NCBI GenBank assembly: GCA_003342895.1
Contig: PTFA01000024.1
Span: 3,051,052 to 3,115,051 of the forward strand
Reading direction: 5' to 3'
Origin: Casuarius casuarius
Lineage: Eukaryota > Chordata > Aves > Casuariiformes > Casuariidae
DNA: 64,000 nt
Part shown: positions 12,801 to 25,209 of the stretch, in pieces
Numbering within the stretch: position 1 is the stretch's first letter
Layout of the letters: each line of letters begins with the position of its first letter
Notes under the pieces: model-generated
Database searches by the model: none
What the model saw: only the letters and a program-made list of their open reading frames with translations
Told to the model about the DNA's origin: nothing
Program-made: the position numbers and the translations under genes

Positions 12801-15800
12801 GGTTTTATTTCACCTCCTTGCTTAGCTGTTCTTCTTTTGTAATTCATCATAAACATTGAAACTGTTTTTCTCCTTGCCTAATATGGAGCTCTGATTCTGT
12901 AAGAGCTCAAGGCTGGTATTAACTCCTAAACCCTTGTCATGATTGAGAAGTTGGATTTCCCAATCCTACCTAGTACGACATATGATAGATTGGGGTTGGT
13001 GCTGAAATCCCTGGAATATAATGTCAATGTTCACCTTCTTTTCTTAAGAACTTCTTGTTACCCCACTAACCCTGTCTGCAAACTGATGTGTTGGGCCCCG
13101 GACTATAGCGACTATCTTTACCCTTCTTTTTCTCCACTTACCTTTGACAGCTACAACCTGTAGGCTGATGATAATTAACCCCTCAATCTGATGGCAGATT
13201 AACTGGGTAATTATTTGGAACACAGCTGTAACAATTTTTTAACCATTTCAGCAGAAACTGCTTACCAGAACTGCTTCAACAATATCATGTGCGTTACCCC
13301 TCAAGGAAGATCAAAAGCTCATTTCCTTCTCTTCCAGCCATCTTCCTGCTGGCTCAGTCTGGCAAACAAGCAAATGCCACAGTTTACACTCTCTGGAAAG
13401 TTAAGAGTGTGTCTGGAGAGCACACTCCTCTCTAAAATAGGGAATGTGTTTTCCAGTTTCCCTCTTCACCTTATTTTAAAACTTAAATATATGTAGTAGC
13501 CTTGTTAGCTGATAGGAGGCCAAAAGTAAGTAACCAAATTCAAACTGGAAACTCAACATCTAGTTCTAGCTGATGTAGCTAGATCTAACTAGTCTCTAGT
13601 TCTAGCTTGCTACTACTTGATCTAATTAATCTTTACAGGCTATTACCTAGGTTCTCATTGCAAACCCTTTCTTAGACCCACTAAGAAAATATCTAAATAT
13701 ATGCTATTGGCGCTGGGATCCACAGCAGCTGTGTGTTGCATTTCCATCTCATAGACAAGTCAGCCATTTTCCCCGTCTGCTTTTAACTTTTTGCTGAGAA
13801 GGCAGGTGCTGTGTCCCACTTTCATTTGTGTGCATTGTGCGTTGCCTGCGCTAGTGACGGGAGAGTTTTTCCACCTTGTATGTGGCTCACGTTTCACGCC
13901 AAGCCCTTCTTGTTTTTATCTCTTTTGATAAGGCAGCATCAACTTGCAGGGTTGATGTTTTATAAATGTACTAGTAATTTAACGAAGGCACTAGAGTCTT
14001 GAAGGAGGGTGTCAGCGTTCTTCAGTGCATGCTACTTGCTGCTTGAAGTAATAATCTTTGTTGGCATTTTGGAAAGGTCTGTTTTCCTTGGGCTTTCTAC
14101 GTGAAATTTTTCATTGCTGTTTCAAGCTATTTGCACTTTCTTTTTTAGAAGGCTAATGGACTGCGCTTAAATTTAAAAGGAAGACCCGGTTAGCTGGGGT
14201 ATGGACTGAAATAAGAGGCCCTGCCTGACATATCCGTTTCCGAAAACTGCAAGGGTATTTGTGTAAGAGGATCTTGATTTAAGGGTTCTTTTCTCCCCCC
14301 GCAACCTGCAACCCTTCTGGTTGCTTCATTTACTCTTTAGCTACTTGTCAGCAGCAGTGACAGGGACTCCTAAGGCTCACGGAGCTCTGAGCAGCCTCCA
14401 GTTGAACTTCCCTTCACTGCCTGAGTCGTGCTGGTAGTTGCTTTCCATGTTAATGATTAAGGCTGGACTAACCTTTTCTTGGGCTCACTTTGATCTGTGA
14501 TTTAAAATAATCTTTCTGCACTCAGATTATAGTGTGTTTTTAAAACTTAATCCCTGCTCTGGATGAGAGCTTCCTGTACGATCTTGATATTCTGAAATCT
14601 GGGATGTTTAGTACAGCAGCATTCAGTACAAGCCAAAGCTGCAAGCTAAATATTGAGCATTAAACCCAGATGTCACTCATTTTTTTTTAAGATTAACTTT
14701 TCTGTTTTTTTAATTTGCTGCTTGCTGTCAACTTTGGGAGGGTTTTTCATATCTGTTGTGAAATAAGGGAGAGTCATTTCCAAACCTAAACTTTCTGTCA
14801 CTTCAGATCATCTCTGGTGGCACTCCTGCGTAGATTATAGGAATTTGTGAAAAAGACTGTTTGTTACCTTGCTACAATTCCTCTATGGGATACCTGCCAG
14901 TTATCTCCACTGGATTGTAACTTGTTTCTGAGTCTCGGAGATGAGTTTAGCCAGGGAAAGCATTAAGAGAGGTTTAGGCTTGCTGACGGTTCAAGCTTTG
15001 TTTTACCCAACTCGCCTCCCTCCATCTCGAGATGTTTCTCCAGCTAAATTTTAGGAAAGCCTTCTTTCGATGTTATCCTTTAACTTCAGGAACTGTCTAA
15101 CAATGTGGAAAAATACCGTGTTAAAGCAATAACAGCATGGTAGCACTTCTTGAGTATTTTACTCTACAGCTTCAGTAGGTGGCTGTTCAAATGCGCACGC
15201 AGGGCTGAAGGTTTTGGCGTGTGACAGCAGGAAATGGATTGGCCAGTATTCCCCCTCCGCTCCCCCCCACCTCATTATGTCAATGAGCTCTATTTAATCC
15301 ATAAGCTCTTGCCTTTAAATTAGTATCCCAGAGCTTTCTTGAAAGCATGCTGTTCTGAATCTCTAGCTTTGTACTTTAGTTGCAGTTCTTTTGAACTGGA
15401 TTTTTTTGTTTTTCTTAGTGGGGAACTTACCAATACTTCAGTGACTGAAGTTAGACTCTGGGCAGAAATATACTTTACAAGCAGCTGCAGTGGTTTAAAT
15501 TTTTACCACTACCTCTGTCTGAAGTTGTTCCTGTGGAAGATCCGGAGGGGAAAAATCCATCTGGCTTTTAAATGTACAGTTTTTGCAAACCCAGCTGAGT
15601 TGAAGTAGGTTAGAGAGCCATGTTGCCAGTAGAGCTGCAAGGGCAGTAACATTTCACTCCAAGTGCTGACAGCAGAGGTACAGAAAATTTAAACATATGC
15701 AGAAGTAACAACCACTTTCACAAAATACTGGAAACTGAGGGGCTTGCACTGAGAAAATGGGTAGTTCTGATGGTGCAGCAAGGGTTGTTTGATACGCGCT

Positions 15801-18800
15801 TTTTTTTTTTTTTTTACTTAATTTTATAACTGTTAGCCTTCCTCCTTTTAAAACAGTTTAGGTGGTAAACTAGATTACTAATAATTATTTACTGAGATTG
15901 GAGCAGTGGTTTCAAAGTGAAACATTTGAAATATCTTCCATTGTTGCTTAAATGGAGCTATTTGCATCTAGACTGTCTTGCTGTTTTAATTCTTTGCTTG
16001 AGTATTATGTATTAATAAGATCACTTTTTTAAATCTTTCAAGCATTCTTAAAAAGGATGGCAATGTAAGTAGATCAAATATTTTAGCAATTCGTATTTTA
16101 AGGTTTGCACTAGACATGCATTTCATTTGTTATGGCAACTGCAACAAATGTCGAATACATACCTTTACTGTTTTATCTTTGAAAAATACTTCTCTGTTAC
16201 ATCTTTAAGTCTGAGTTTATCTTACTCTAGAGTTATAGCAAAGTTAAATTTAAGGAATGGGACTCAAGGTTTTTGCAGATGAAACTGTTTGTCAGCATAA
16301 GTTTCTATTGTTCAGTCATGAGATGCAAAAAGTAGAGAAAGCAACAGCTGATCCTGAGGATCAGGACTGAACCGCAGTGAAACATGGAGATCAGGAGAAA
16401 CCCTCTCTTCCATGTGTTTCACAACAGACACCTGACCAGTGCTTGCATCTAGATTTTGCTGCCAAGTAACTTTTATGTGTCTTGTGCGGTGGGGTTCCCC
16501 AGCACTTCTGACTGCGTACAAAACAGAGGTATTCATGAGTCTGATAAGAGCAAAATTGCCCAGGTGTGGCTTGTTCAGGAGCTGACCGAAGACAACACTG
16601 CAAGATTACCCAAATAAGTATATTGTTGGATTTCACACTCTGGAAAACTGTGCGTCTAAACTGAGCTTTGGGTAGCACTGTGATCTTAAACACTGCAAAA
16701 GCAGAGCAGGTTTGGTGTAAATAAGAACAGGAAACATTTGGAGTAATTTTAGGGAAGTGGTCTCCTGCACTGAACATGCCACTTTGTAGCTTGGTGCTAA
16801 AATAAGGTTTTTCAAGACCCTGCTTTTGGGCAAGAAATAGCTCTAGTCTCATGTGTTAGGACCTGAACTACTGCTAATAAATCTTGTGAGCTTGTGGCCT
16901 TACCTGAGCACCTGCCTTTTAGCTTTACAATGCTAGAGTAATAATTCTTTGACACTTGTCAAAGCTCACCCTGAGACCTTTGTCCCATCGTTCCCTCTTC
17001 TTACTCATCTTCATTTTGGTCAAGTTAGTCTTCATTTCTCCATTCTAGAGGATAGCTTGACTTCAGTGACACTATCAATTTCTTCTCTGTATGAATACTG
17101 TGTCAGATACAGATGTTGTATCTCTTAGAAGCTCTAATCCAGAACAACTCCCGAGAATGTTCTCTGAAGGTCGGTTTCAGCTCTTCAAATCCTAATCTTT
17201 TAATTCAAGATTTCTGGCTTGGCTATGTTCATATTTACTTGTTATTCCTTCTGTTTGTCCAAAAACCAACTTCAGCCTTACTATACTAAAATAATTTGTT
17301 CATGGTTCCAGATTTCCCATGTTTCTAGCTACATGTGACCTACATACTGTTAACAGTAGAAGTACAATCATCCATAAAAGATTGATTTTTAAAAATGACT
17401 GTCTGCTAGGCTAGCTGCGTTCAGCATATGCTTGTCCTCCCCACTTTTGTCAGAGCTGTTGTCAGTACTTCTAAAGAGACAGTGCCACTTGCCCCTCTCC
17501 CTCAGAGATAAACTCTTACCAGTTTTAACTGAATCATGTTCTCTAGCATTCATCCTTGCTCTTAGTACTATTTTATTTCAGATTGTAGGGTATTAGTTTT
17601 GTTTCCAAACAGATTAAGAATTTAAGTCCTTACATTGAGAACGTGCACAGATAAAAAGACTACCTTCCTTTTTTTTGGTCTGCTTGCATGATGATCTAAA
17701 GTAGATGCAGTTTTCAGGGGACAGACCTAGAATCAAATATTTTTTCTACAGAAAAATGCCACATCAATTTGCAGTCAAAAATACTCATAGTTAAAGCTAG
17801 TTTCTGTAGTAAGTTACCTGTTCCCTCAGGCCATACTTGCAAAAATCCTTTCTTTTCTCTCAACTCTGAATTTTACATCTTCTCTTGCTAAGTCTAGTCT
17901 GGATCATAAACCCCCAAGGGAGTAACAGACATGTTTTAAAAGTCAGTATTATGGCAAAGTCCTTACTTTGGCCCAGACGTTTTTCTTTTAAATGAAAAAA
18001 CTCTGATGTTGCCAAATACACTTCAGCCAACCTTGCTAATTTTCTGGGAACAGCTGTTCTGTCCTCTGGGCTACTGTCAATCTCTGATTTATTCAAATTC
18101 CATCCTCACAGGTAAGACGAATAATGGCAATAAGGCTAAAAGATTACATTGCTTTGTTGTTAATCCAAGCTTCTTCCAAGTTCTGTCTTGCCTAATTGCT
18201 GTGACTAATGGTTCTGTGCTTTTTCCAACTTCGCTTCATTAGTTCCAGCATCTTTGATGTGCTGAGTTCTTGAACTTTTTTCCCTCCTGTCCCTTATTTC
18301 AGATTTTACAATGCGTGTCTCAGATGGTCTCAACTTTGTTCCATAGCTCAATCAAGCACTAGGTACTTTACCTAGTTTTGTAGGTAATCACACAGGCAGA
18401 TAGATAGTGCTGATTTCATTATCTTGTCTATCATGTTTGCGGGGTAAGTAAGTAAGTTCCCACTTGTGTAAATCAGATGCTTCCTTTCTAAGAGCTCATT
18501 TACAACTTTCGCTTGAACCTCATTATCAATGTTAGCTCTTTTTTATCTCAGCTTTTTGGTACCCAGCATTTCAGTTAAAGAAACCTAAGAAACATTACAA
18601 TTGACCTTTAAGTCTAATCTTAAAGTCTTAGTCTGTCATTTTTCTATTCAAAAACTTATCTTAGTAATTTTCCCGACATAAGCTGACTGACGTTTTTACA
18701 GGTCCAGATGATTCCCATTTGGTCTGGAAGAAGAATGGAGAAAAGATGAAGGTGTGCATCATGGAGCAATCTCATATGCTGGCTGATGGCAGATTGCATA

Positions 18801-21141
18801 TTCTAAGCTGGGTGAAAGATTCAGTATCAGAAAGTACAGAATATAAATGCTCAGTTGTCTCAAAAGTTGGGAACGCAACATCAGAAGTGCTCATCACAGT
18901 GGAAGATAAAGGTAGGCTGGTGCTGAATGTATGCCCTGTTTGTCCTGACCCTGATACAAGGAGAGCTCTGTAATTATTTTACCCATAAAACACATACATA
19001 GGTGGAGAGGTACCCACTTCAAGTGTTTATGAAAAGCTTTTACAGCCATAAAAATTGATTTTTTCCCCCTCCCCCAAAGAACTAACCTGCAAATTAGCAG
19101 TTATGATCTAGAAATGAAATAGTAACTGCTACATCTTACAAAAGTTTTGCAGAAACTTAGGGGACTAAGTACATCTGAGGCAAATCATAAGCTCTTTTTT
19201 CACCTCAAACAAAACTAACAGACATGTATTGGAAGTCAGGTGAGTATTAGGGAGGATTATAAAGGAATAATACTTTGCAAGAACTATACTGGGTAACAAA
19301 GTAAAATTCTTTAATGCCAAGGAAGTCAAATAATAGAGACAGCCCTCCCTCTCCATTTAAAGAAAATCAGATGATTTTTAAATCGTCTGTAGCCAGGTGG
19401 GGACAGTTCTTACGTCTCCATTTTGATACTAATGGGCAGGAAGTCGGCAAGCTGACTTGAGCACCTGGACAAGATAAATTCATCTTTAGGTACCCAGAAT
19501 GACCAAAGCAACGTCAGCACTATTTGCAACTAGTGTTCGAGAACTTAGACCTGGAGAAGGGTATAAGTAGTCTTTAAAAAGAGAGGAGGAGGAATGAATG
19601 TGATTGATTGATAGTGTGTATTTTCTGGAGGAAAAAAAAATGAATTATTTGTAATTAGCTGGTCAATATCAAATGTGAAATTTTCAAGAGCAGCTCATCC
19701 CAGCTTTTTTCAGGGATAAAAGAGAGCAGCAAAGGAAATCACATAGTTTCTTGCAAGCAGTCCAGTCATTTTAAAGTTAGTCTCAGAAGCAGAAAAAAGC
19801 ATCTCAGTGAAACTACTGTAAGTAAGTGTAAAACAGTGGGCTGCTTTCACTGTGGTCCAAAAGATTCTATGTTGTCACTAGTGTCTTGAAGAATAAATAG
19901 AAAATATTTATTAAATCTGTGTATGCCACCACTACAGTAGTAGGGACTACAAAAAAAGCTGGCAAACAGGATTAGAACTAAAACTTTTGCCAAGTTAAGA
20001 TGCAGTAAAACAGCTTTTTTAAAATTCTTAAATGAAGAATGAAGAATAAATAGCTACATAACATTATCAAAAAAGGGGGAAATTACAAACTTAACATAGT
20101 CAGCAGCATCATGTCATTGTCATTCCTCTCCCCGACTTTGATATCATCTAACTGCAATGTTCCTGTGCTTCTAGATGGATTTAGCTCTTCTAACTGGTAG
20201 GTCATATCTTCCAGACCTTGACACACAGATTAAAGGCACCAAAGCTGTTTGCTCTGGAGGTTAAAAGGTCTGTTGCAAAGGGGAAAGACATGACCGTTTG
20301 AATAGAGGTTATTTCCAATTAACTTGAGAAGCGGTAGAGCAGAACAGAGGACGAGATGGTGTGGCTTTTGTTCCTTCAAGCCCTACCGTTTATGAGAATT
20401 AGTGCAATTGAATAGATCAACTTACTTAATTATTACTTAGTTACATAATCATTCCGTTTACAATTTTCAGATAGTGCTGGTCAGGATGGATGGACCAAAG
20501 AATTTGATAGCTGGAGAACTGCCATCAGTGAACATGACAAGATGATGCAAAACTGGAAGAAGACATGGGTAAGAATTTTTGGAATACATACCTCATACTG
20601 TGCTCTCTACATAACACACTACAGTCTAATTTTATAATCAGTGATCAGTGTTCCTGTGCATGTTGTCATTCTGGATGGACCCTCTGAACAGTAAGACCTA
20701 TTTCATTTATTTTGTATATTACCATTATGTCAGCTTCCTCCTTCTGTCCACTTACCAAGAGCTAAATCAGTAAGAAATAAATCATCCTGCCGAAAAGGGT
20801 GAGACTGCATGTACTGAACATAGTAGATTCATTTGACTGCATCTGTACAACTTTAATCGGGTTGCAGAGACTATCAGACTTCGTAACTGGTGTTGTCTAT
20901 CAAAGCTGGCCTTTCTTTAAAAAAAAAAAAAAAAAACTGTATGTCGCTTTCAATGTTTTTCTCCAAGAGTTAAAACAGAGATTACTTTTGATATCTTCTG
21001 GATATGACGAGTACTTGTTGCACGTGGAATAGATAGTATAGGCCACCTTTAAAAAAAACATTTTATTTTAAACCTGTATTAACACTTTGTTCTGAACTTT
21101 TTCTCCTTCAGGAGAGCTGCAACAAGAAAAACACCCTCTAA
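6629..21141 (+). CDS. SEMA4D: SEMA4D alternative 3' coding exons, predicted secreted form (6629-6835, 18702-18911, 20471-20568, 21112-21141)
   Basis: Four exons read through in one frame when joined to the donor at 2664: 207, 210, 98 and 30 bases, each with good GT/AG borders and matching phases (1, 1, 1, 0). Together they give 181 alternative residues: a Pro/Ser-rich linker, an Ig domain split across exons one and two (Cys codons at 6823 and 18848, core Trp codon at 18725), a NAT sequon, and a 43-residue Trp/Lys-rich tail ending ESCNKKNTL. There is no hydrophobic helix, so the product should be secreted. The membrane form has 305 residues after the same point, a difference of 124. From memory, the two human SEMA4D isoforms (862 and 738 residues) differ by the same number; not checked. 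That an Ig domain replaces an Ig domain argues for a real isoform over chance ORFs. Confidence 0.82.
8258..8287. repeat. A-rich / (TAAA)n microsatellite
   Basis: A run of A followed by five TAAA-type units. It could be the remnant tail of a retroposon, but no body was recognised next to it. Confidence 0.85.
9850..10290. promoter_or_regulatory. Intragenic CpG island
   Basis: Counting by eye gives roughly 38 CpG dinucleotides in about 450 bases, against almost none in flanking intron sequence. GC content is clearly above the AT-rich surroundings. ORFs inside it resemble no family I know and end quickly. It may be an alternative promoter, an enhancer or a CpG island of an unannotated RNA; which one cannot be told from sequence. 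Confidence 0.5.
12470..12486. repeat. Poly(A) tract
   Basis: Seventeen A residues in the long SEMA4D intron; no retroposon body recognised beside it. Confidence 0.8.
18702..18911 (+). CDS. SEMA4D: SEMA4D alternative exon b: second half of alternative Ig domain
   Basis: Acceptor CGTTTTTACAG, donor AAAG|GTAGGC. It encodes PDDSHLVWKKNGEKM (the core Trp), a middle stretch with LADGRLHILSWV, STEYKCSVVSKVGNATSEVL and ITVEDK. The YKC supplies the F-strand Cys and NAT is a sequon. One-base phase on both sides, the usual class for Ig exons. Confidence 0.85.
18912..21111 (+). other. Remaining introns of the alternative SEMA4D transcript
   Basis: Introns 18912-20470 and 20569-21111, separated by the 98-base exon. 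They hold an A tract at 20919-20936 and nothing else that I recognise. Confidence 0.65.
20471..20568 (+). CDS. SEMA4D: SEMA4D alternative exon c: Trp-rich tail
   Basis: Acceptor CAATTTTCAG, donor ATGG|GTAAGA. It encodes DSAGQDGWTKEFDSWRTAIS then EHDKMMQNWKKTW. Four Trp within 33 residues and alternating charge suggest an amphipathic helix (inference). The function is unknown to me. Confidence 0.78.
21112..21141 (+). CDS. SEMA4D: SEMA4D alternative terminal exon d: last nine codons and stop
   Basis: Acceptor TTCTCCTTCAG; reads ESCNKKNTL and stops at TAA 21139-21141. The single Cys here is unpaired within the tail and could form an interchain bond (inference). Confidence 0.75.
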   Translation, partial: ESCNKKNTL

Positions 21142-21990
21142 TGGACCCATCCCTCCAGGATAAGAAATGTATGTGAGTTGGAATGCCCAGTACTCTAATA
21201 TCATTGCATTCAAAGAGGTATTTGCCAGCACTAGCACTTGCATTGGGGTTGATACTAAGGAGAATCAGCTGAAGCTTTAGGTGGAACAGGATTTCCTCAG
21301 TGCACCAAAGAATAACTTACTTGCCACAAGAGAGGCCACCTATCCCATGTTGGAACCATCTCTGGTTATCTGATGCCAGTCATTTCAGCTTAATGAAGAA
21401 AAAAGTGGTCTTAGTAAGACTTGTGCTGCGCAAACAATATAGTATGTTCTATGGCTTCTGTTTTGAGTTCATTGAGCAAACCAGTTCTTTTTGGGCTTGA
21501 TGATCTTGGCATATAAAATAGAGATCACTGAGTAAGATTTGAATCTCATTAATTTAATGGCACTTCCACAGTCCCATTTATTTTCTTTCAATATGCTTAC
21601 CCTTAAACTCTGCTCCCAATGTTTTAAAGAGCATTCCTTTCTGGTGTCAGCATGTTCATTTAAGATTTAACTTGGCTGTTCCAATACCTTTGATCACAAA
21701 AGTTTCTGTACCAAATAAAGAAATTCTGACTAACGTTCAAAATACAGGTGGCTTACAAAGCACCCAAGTTAAAGAAGACTATTTAGTCACTGCAAATTAA
21801 TCTTCAAAATTTGAGATAATTGTGGAAGCTTTAAACACTTGTATGTTCAATGAATTTTAAGATTAAAATTGTATCAAGTTCACTTATTCATAGTGAACAA
21901 CCGCAGATTGTAAATGTGGGGACCTACTTATTCCATTGCATTGCTGTTCAGTTTTGTCTTTCTGCAACCAATAAATAAAAAGTTTGAGGC
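21142..21990 (+). other. SEMA4D: 3' UTR of the alternative SEMA4D transcript, with poly(A) signals
   Basis: AT-rich sequence without a sizeable ORF. AATAAA occurs at 21714-21719 and again at 21970-21975 (overlapping repeats of the hexamer), giving two plausible ends. Confidence 0.6.
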
Positions 21991-22834
21991 ACAATTTAAG
22001 TTTTCTCTCTTTATCTTCTCAACGGTCTTCGAAAACCTGGAAGTAAGATGTTGTGCTTACCTAAGAATCACTACAGATCAAGCCACAGGCAATAGGGGAA
22101 AGCTTCATGCTTATCCCCAGGTTAATCCCAAACTGGTAAAATTTAAATTAGATGGTTTGTTCCTCACTTTAAAGAAAGCATTCTCTCCCTCCTAAACCTT
22201 AATTTTGAGACTTTTCTGAATGACCCATGTATTTCAATGCCAGACCACCTTATTGTCATGCAGGCAGGCTGAAAATTCTTATACAAAAACCATTTTCCCT
22301 ATTTTTCATATTAACAAGCACAAATTAATGCTGGTATGGACTTCTGACATCAAGGTTCAGTGGGAACTATGTTTTTCATTTTGTTTGTGCTAGTGACATC
22401 TTTTATGACTAAGGGCCAATTTGAAAAAAAAGACTTTTCTTAAATTGTCCCTCTTTCATGTATGTATGTAACTGAATCCACAGATTTAATTTTTTTTGTG
22501 TTGCTGAATGAGAAGGTGAGACCTTTACAAGACTGAGGTGAGAGATTTTTAGATAAACATAGCTGTGCTTTGCCTTGTCACTGCAAAGATAGACCACAAG
22601 TAGTAGAAATTGGTTGCCAGTTTTTTTTGTTTGTATGCCTTGAATACCTTTGCAAAGTAGAACTAAACTGCTGACAACCAAAATGCTAACCTAGCAGAGG
22701 TAGGGAAACACTATGAAGAAAAAAAAAAGTGCTAACAATCAGGGTGGCTATATCTGTTAGATCACACTATTTATACCCATTAGCTTTTCTGATATTACCT
22801 CAATCTTAAATTAGTTTATTCCTCAATTTACTGG

Positions 22835-22874
22835 GTTTTTTTGTTTGTTTGTTTTGTTTTGTTTTGTTTTTTTT
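22835..22874. repeat. (GTTT)n/(GTTTT)n simple repeat
   Basis: Consecutive GTTT then GTTTT units ending in a T run, between the convergent SEMA4D and SECISBP2 genes. Confidence 0.85.
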
Positions 22875-23860
22875 AAAGATAAGGACAGAGTAGCAAACAG
22901 ACCAATTTCTCTTCATATTGCTTTAGGCAGCAGAGGCCCTCTGATACTTAGGTCTGGTGCAGCAGAGAGCCTAGCCTTAATACATCAGGAGAACTTTTAC
23001 CAGTAAAACCTGCCATAACAAGAAAGAAGGCAAGGCTAAAACAAAGCTCTTCACACCTGTAATTAAGCAGATCACAGGCTTTTTTCTAATCCTTGTTTCT
23101 TTGAACACATGTGGGCCAATCAGTTTTGGCAATAAGGCTTCTTCACACATTCTTAATCTGCACAACACAATTTCAGTAGGAGATTATATACTAATGCCTC
23201 TGAAGTCATTATGAAAAAGCATCTGTTGAACAGAATTAGTAAGCAGAGCAGTGACCCCATATAGTGAATTTCTTAAGGAGTTACTTCACCTTCTCCTTAG
23301 AAAGTGGCTAAGATTTTTGAACAAGCCATAATGCTTCCAAAGTCACTCTAAATGCTCCTCTAAGATAAGACAAAAGCTGTACAGAAAATATAGCAAACAC
23401 CAGGACATGCATGCTCCACCAACTACCATTCCATGCTACCATGCAGTGACTAGGAAAAAAAGTTTTGCAGCTTTAAATGTGTATCAAAGAGGCGTAAGTG
23501 CCAACAAACAGCAACCTACTTTGGGACCAAGGATATCTCCTGCCAGCCAAAACCATCCTTCATCACTGAGATCTTTAATCCTCAATTTCCATTTAAGACT
23601 ATGTGAAATTAATACCAAAAAAAAAAGATCATAACTAGTGAACAACTGTGCATTTTGGCCTAATGCTGGTTCACTTTCTTTAAAGATGTTCTTCCTCAAA
23701 GCTGACAGTTCAGATATCCATTAACTGCCCACCAGAAGAGTTTACTTAAGTCAAAGAATTGCACTTAAACCATACTTTATAGAATCAATATATTATAGCA
23801 GATTATTTATACATTTTACATTCTACAAAATTGTTTGAACTTTGAAATTATTTATAGGTT

Positions 23861-23878
23861 TTTATATATGTGTGTGTG

Positions 23879-23921
<43 letters not shown>
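23861..23921. repeat. (TG)n-(TA)n microsatellite
   Basis: A TG run followed by about twenty uninterrupted TA units. It lies downstream of the SECISBP2 stop codon and may fall in its 3' UTR, whose end is not fixed. Confidence 0.95.
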
Positions 23922-23926
<5 letters not shown>

Positions 23927-24690
23927 CACCTCCAGCTTCACAGGGCAGCTACTTTCTGAAGTATTGCACTACAACTGGTACATGTGGTAGAGCATTTACA
24001 AACATACTTCAGAGATGCTGACTGTAGCACCTGACATCAATATCATCTTTCAGGATGCTTGACAGAACTTACGTATGTATCCTCCACTGCAGAAAAGGGA
24101 CTTCTCTAGGCTTGTCATCTGATGTCTGCAAGCTGTAAACAATGGCATTTATATAGGGAATTCCCCCTAATATGCTCTACCACCATTATGTGCGTGCTTG
24201 TTTGTTTAATTTTACAAAGTTTCTGTCCTATATGATATAAAATTTCCCTAGCTTAGATGCAAACCAAGATTGACTAAAAACTCTCACATTTATACAATGA
24301 CAGAACCCCAAACTGAACCAAAGAGGAGTCTGCAGGAGTGGAGAAGCAGAGAAAACAGGCTGGCCTGTTTCCTGACCTTCAACATCCTCTAACTTTAAGG
24401 CAAGACCTATAGTAAACTTGTCTTAATAGCATCAGGGAGCAGAAACATCCTCATTGTTCACCTTGTGAACAGAGAAATCTCGGACCTTTGTAGTCCACGC
24501 TGTCTCCCTTACACCTGCTGTATGATGCCCCAGAAGAACAAAGTATCACAGGGAAAGAGCTAACTATGACTTCTGTCATCATGGTTTTCCTTAATGAGTT
24601 TCAATCAAGTTGCCTGCCTAAAATGCATTTCTTGCCTACTGGAAGACAGTGACACTGATGCCATCCTGTCCACCTTAGCAGCTTTACGTC

Positions 24691-24739
24691 AAAAAAACCC
24701 CAAACAAACAAACAAAAACATACAAACAAACAAAAAACC
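24691..24739. repeat. (CAAA)n simple repeat
   Basis: CAAA/ACAAA units, on the minus strand a GTTT-type repeat inside the likely SECISBP2 3' UTR. Confidence 0.85.
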
Positions 24740-25137
24740 TTAAAAATAGAAAACAAATCGCCCAAGACCCAAACTTCTGGCTCTTAGCATCTCTTTCCCA
24801 AAGAAAAACCATCTTTCTAGCAAGTTCTTTTGGCATATGGTACCACTAACAAATCAATACTACATCCTTCAAAGCATTAAAGCAACCATGCCAGTTCAAG
24901 TGGTTCTGGGTTAAGACAATTTGTTTACTATTATAGTCTGCTATAGTAATCAGCCAAGTACATAGAAACCTAAGAATTAAGTCAGTGCTTCATGTGCTCC
25001 AGTGTGCATTTTGCTTAAAGGGGGTCAGAACAGTTTACTTAGCTGACTTCAGACATTTCTTAAATTATCTTAATTTGCTATGCCCTCTTCCTACCTGGAT
25101 CTTTAATTTTAGATAATTCAGTATTTACAGGTCTATT

Positions 25138-25180
25138 AAAAAAAAAAAAAAAAAAGAAAAAAAAAAAGAAAAACGAAAAC
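25138..25180. repeat. A-rich tract
   Basis: Nearly pure A interrupted by three G and one C, about 30 bases past the SECISBP2 stop in gene direction (a U-rich tract in that mRNA). Confidence 0.85.
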
Positions 25181-25209
25181 CTTAAAGCCCCACAGAATTG
25201 AATCTGGAT

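Larger units (their letters stand above)
6836..18701 (+). other. Long intron of the alternative SEMA4D transcript
   Basis: About 11.9 kb between the two halves of the alternative Ig domain. It contains an A/TAAA tract (8258-8287), a CpG-rich island (about 9850-10290), an A tract (12470-12486), a T tract (15800-15815) and one ambiguous base N at 11385. No other exon was recognised on either strand. Confidence 0.65.
21991..25209. other. Convergent intergenic / SECISBP2 3' UTR region
   Basis: Lies between the alternative SEMA4D end and the SECISBP2 stop. No ORF is convincing. On the minus strand, poly(A) hexamer candidates are ATTAAA at 25107-25102 and 24211-24206, TATAAA near 23811-23806 and AATAAA at 22820-22815. 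I cannot say which ends SECISBP2. Three simple repeats lie here. Confidence 0.55.

Noticed and set aside
13560..13607. CTAGTTCTAGCT repeated 36 bases apart
   Set aside because: Short and AT/CTAG-rich; no sign of function or of a mobile element.
16391..16852. 153-codon minus-strand ORF in the SEMA4D intron
   Set aside because: No domain recognised, no splice context, and surrounded by intron of a plus-strand gene.
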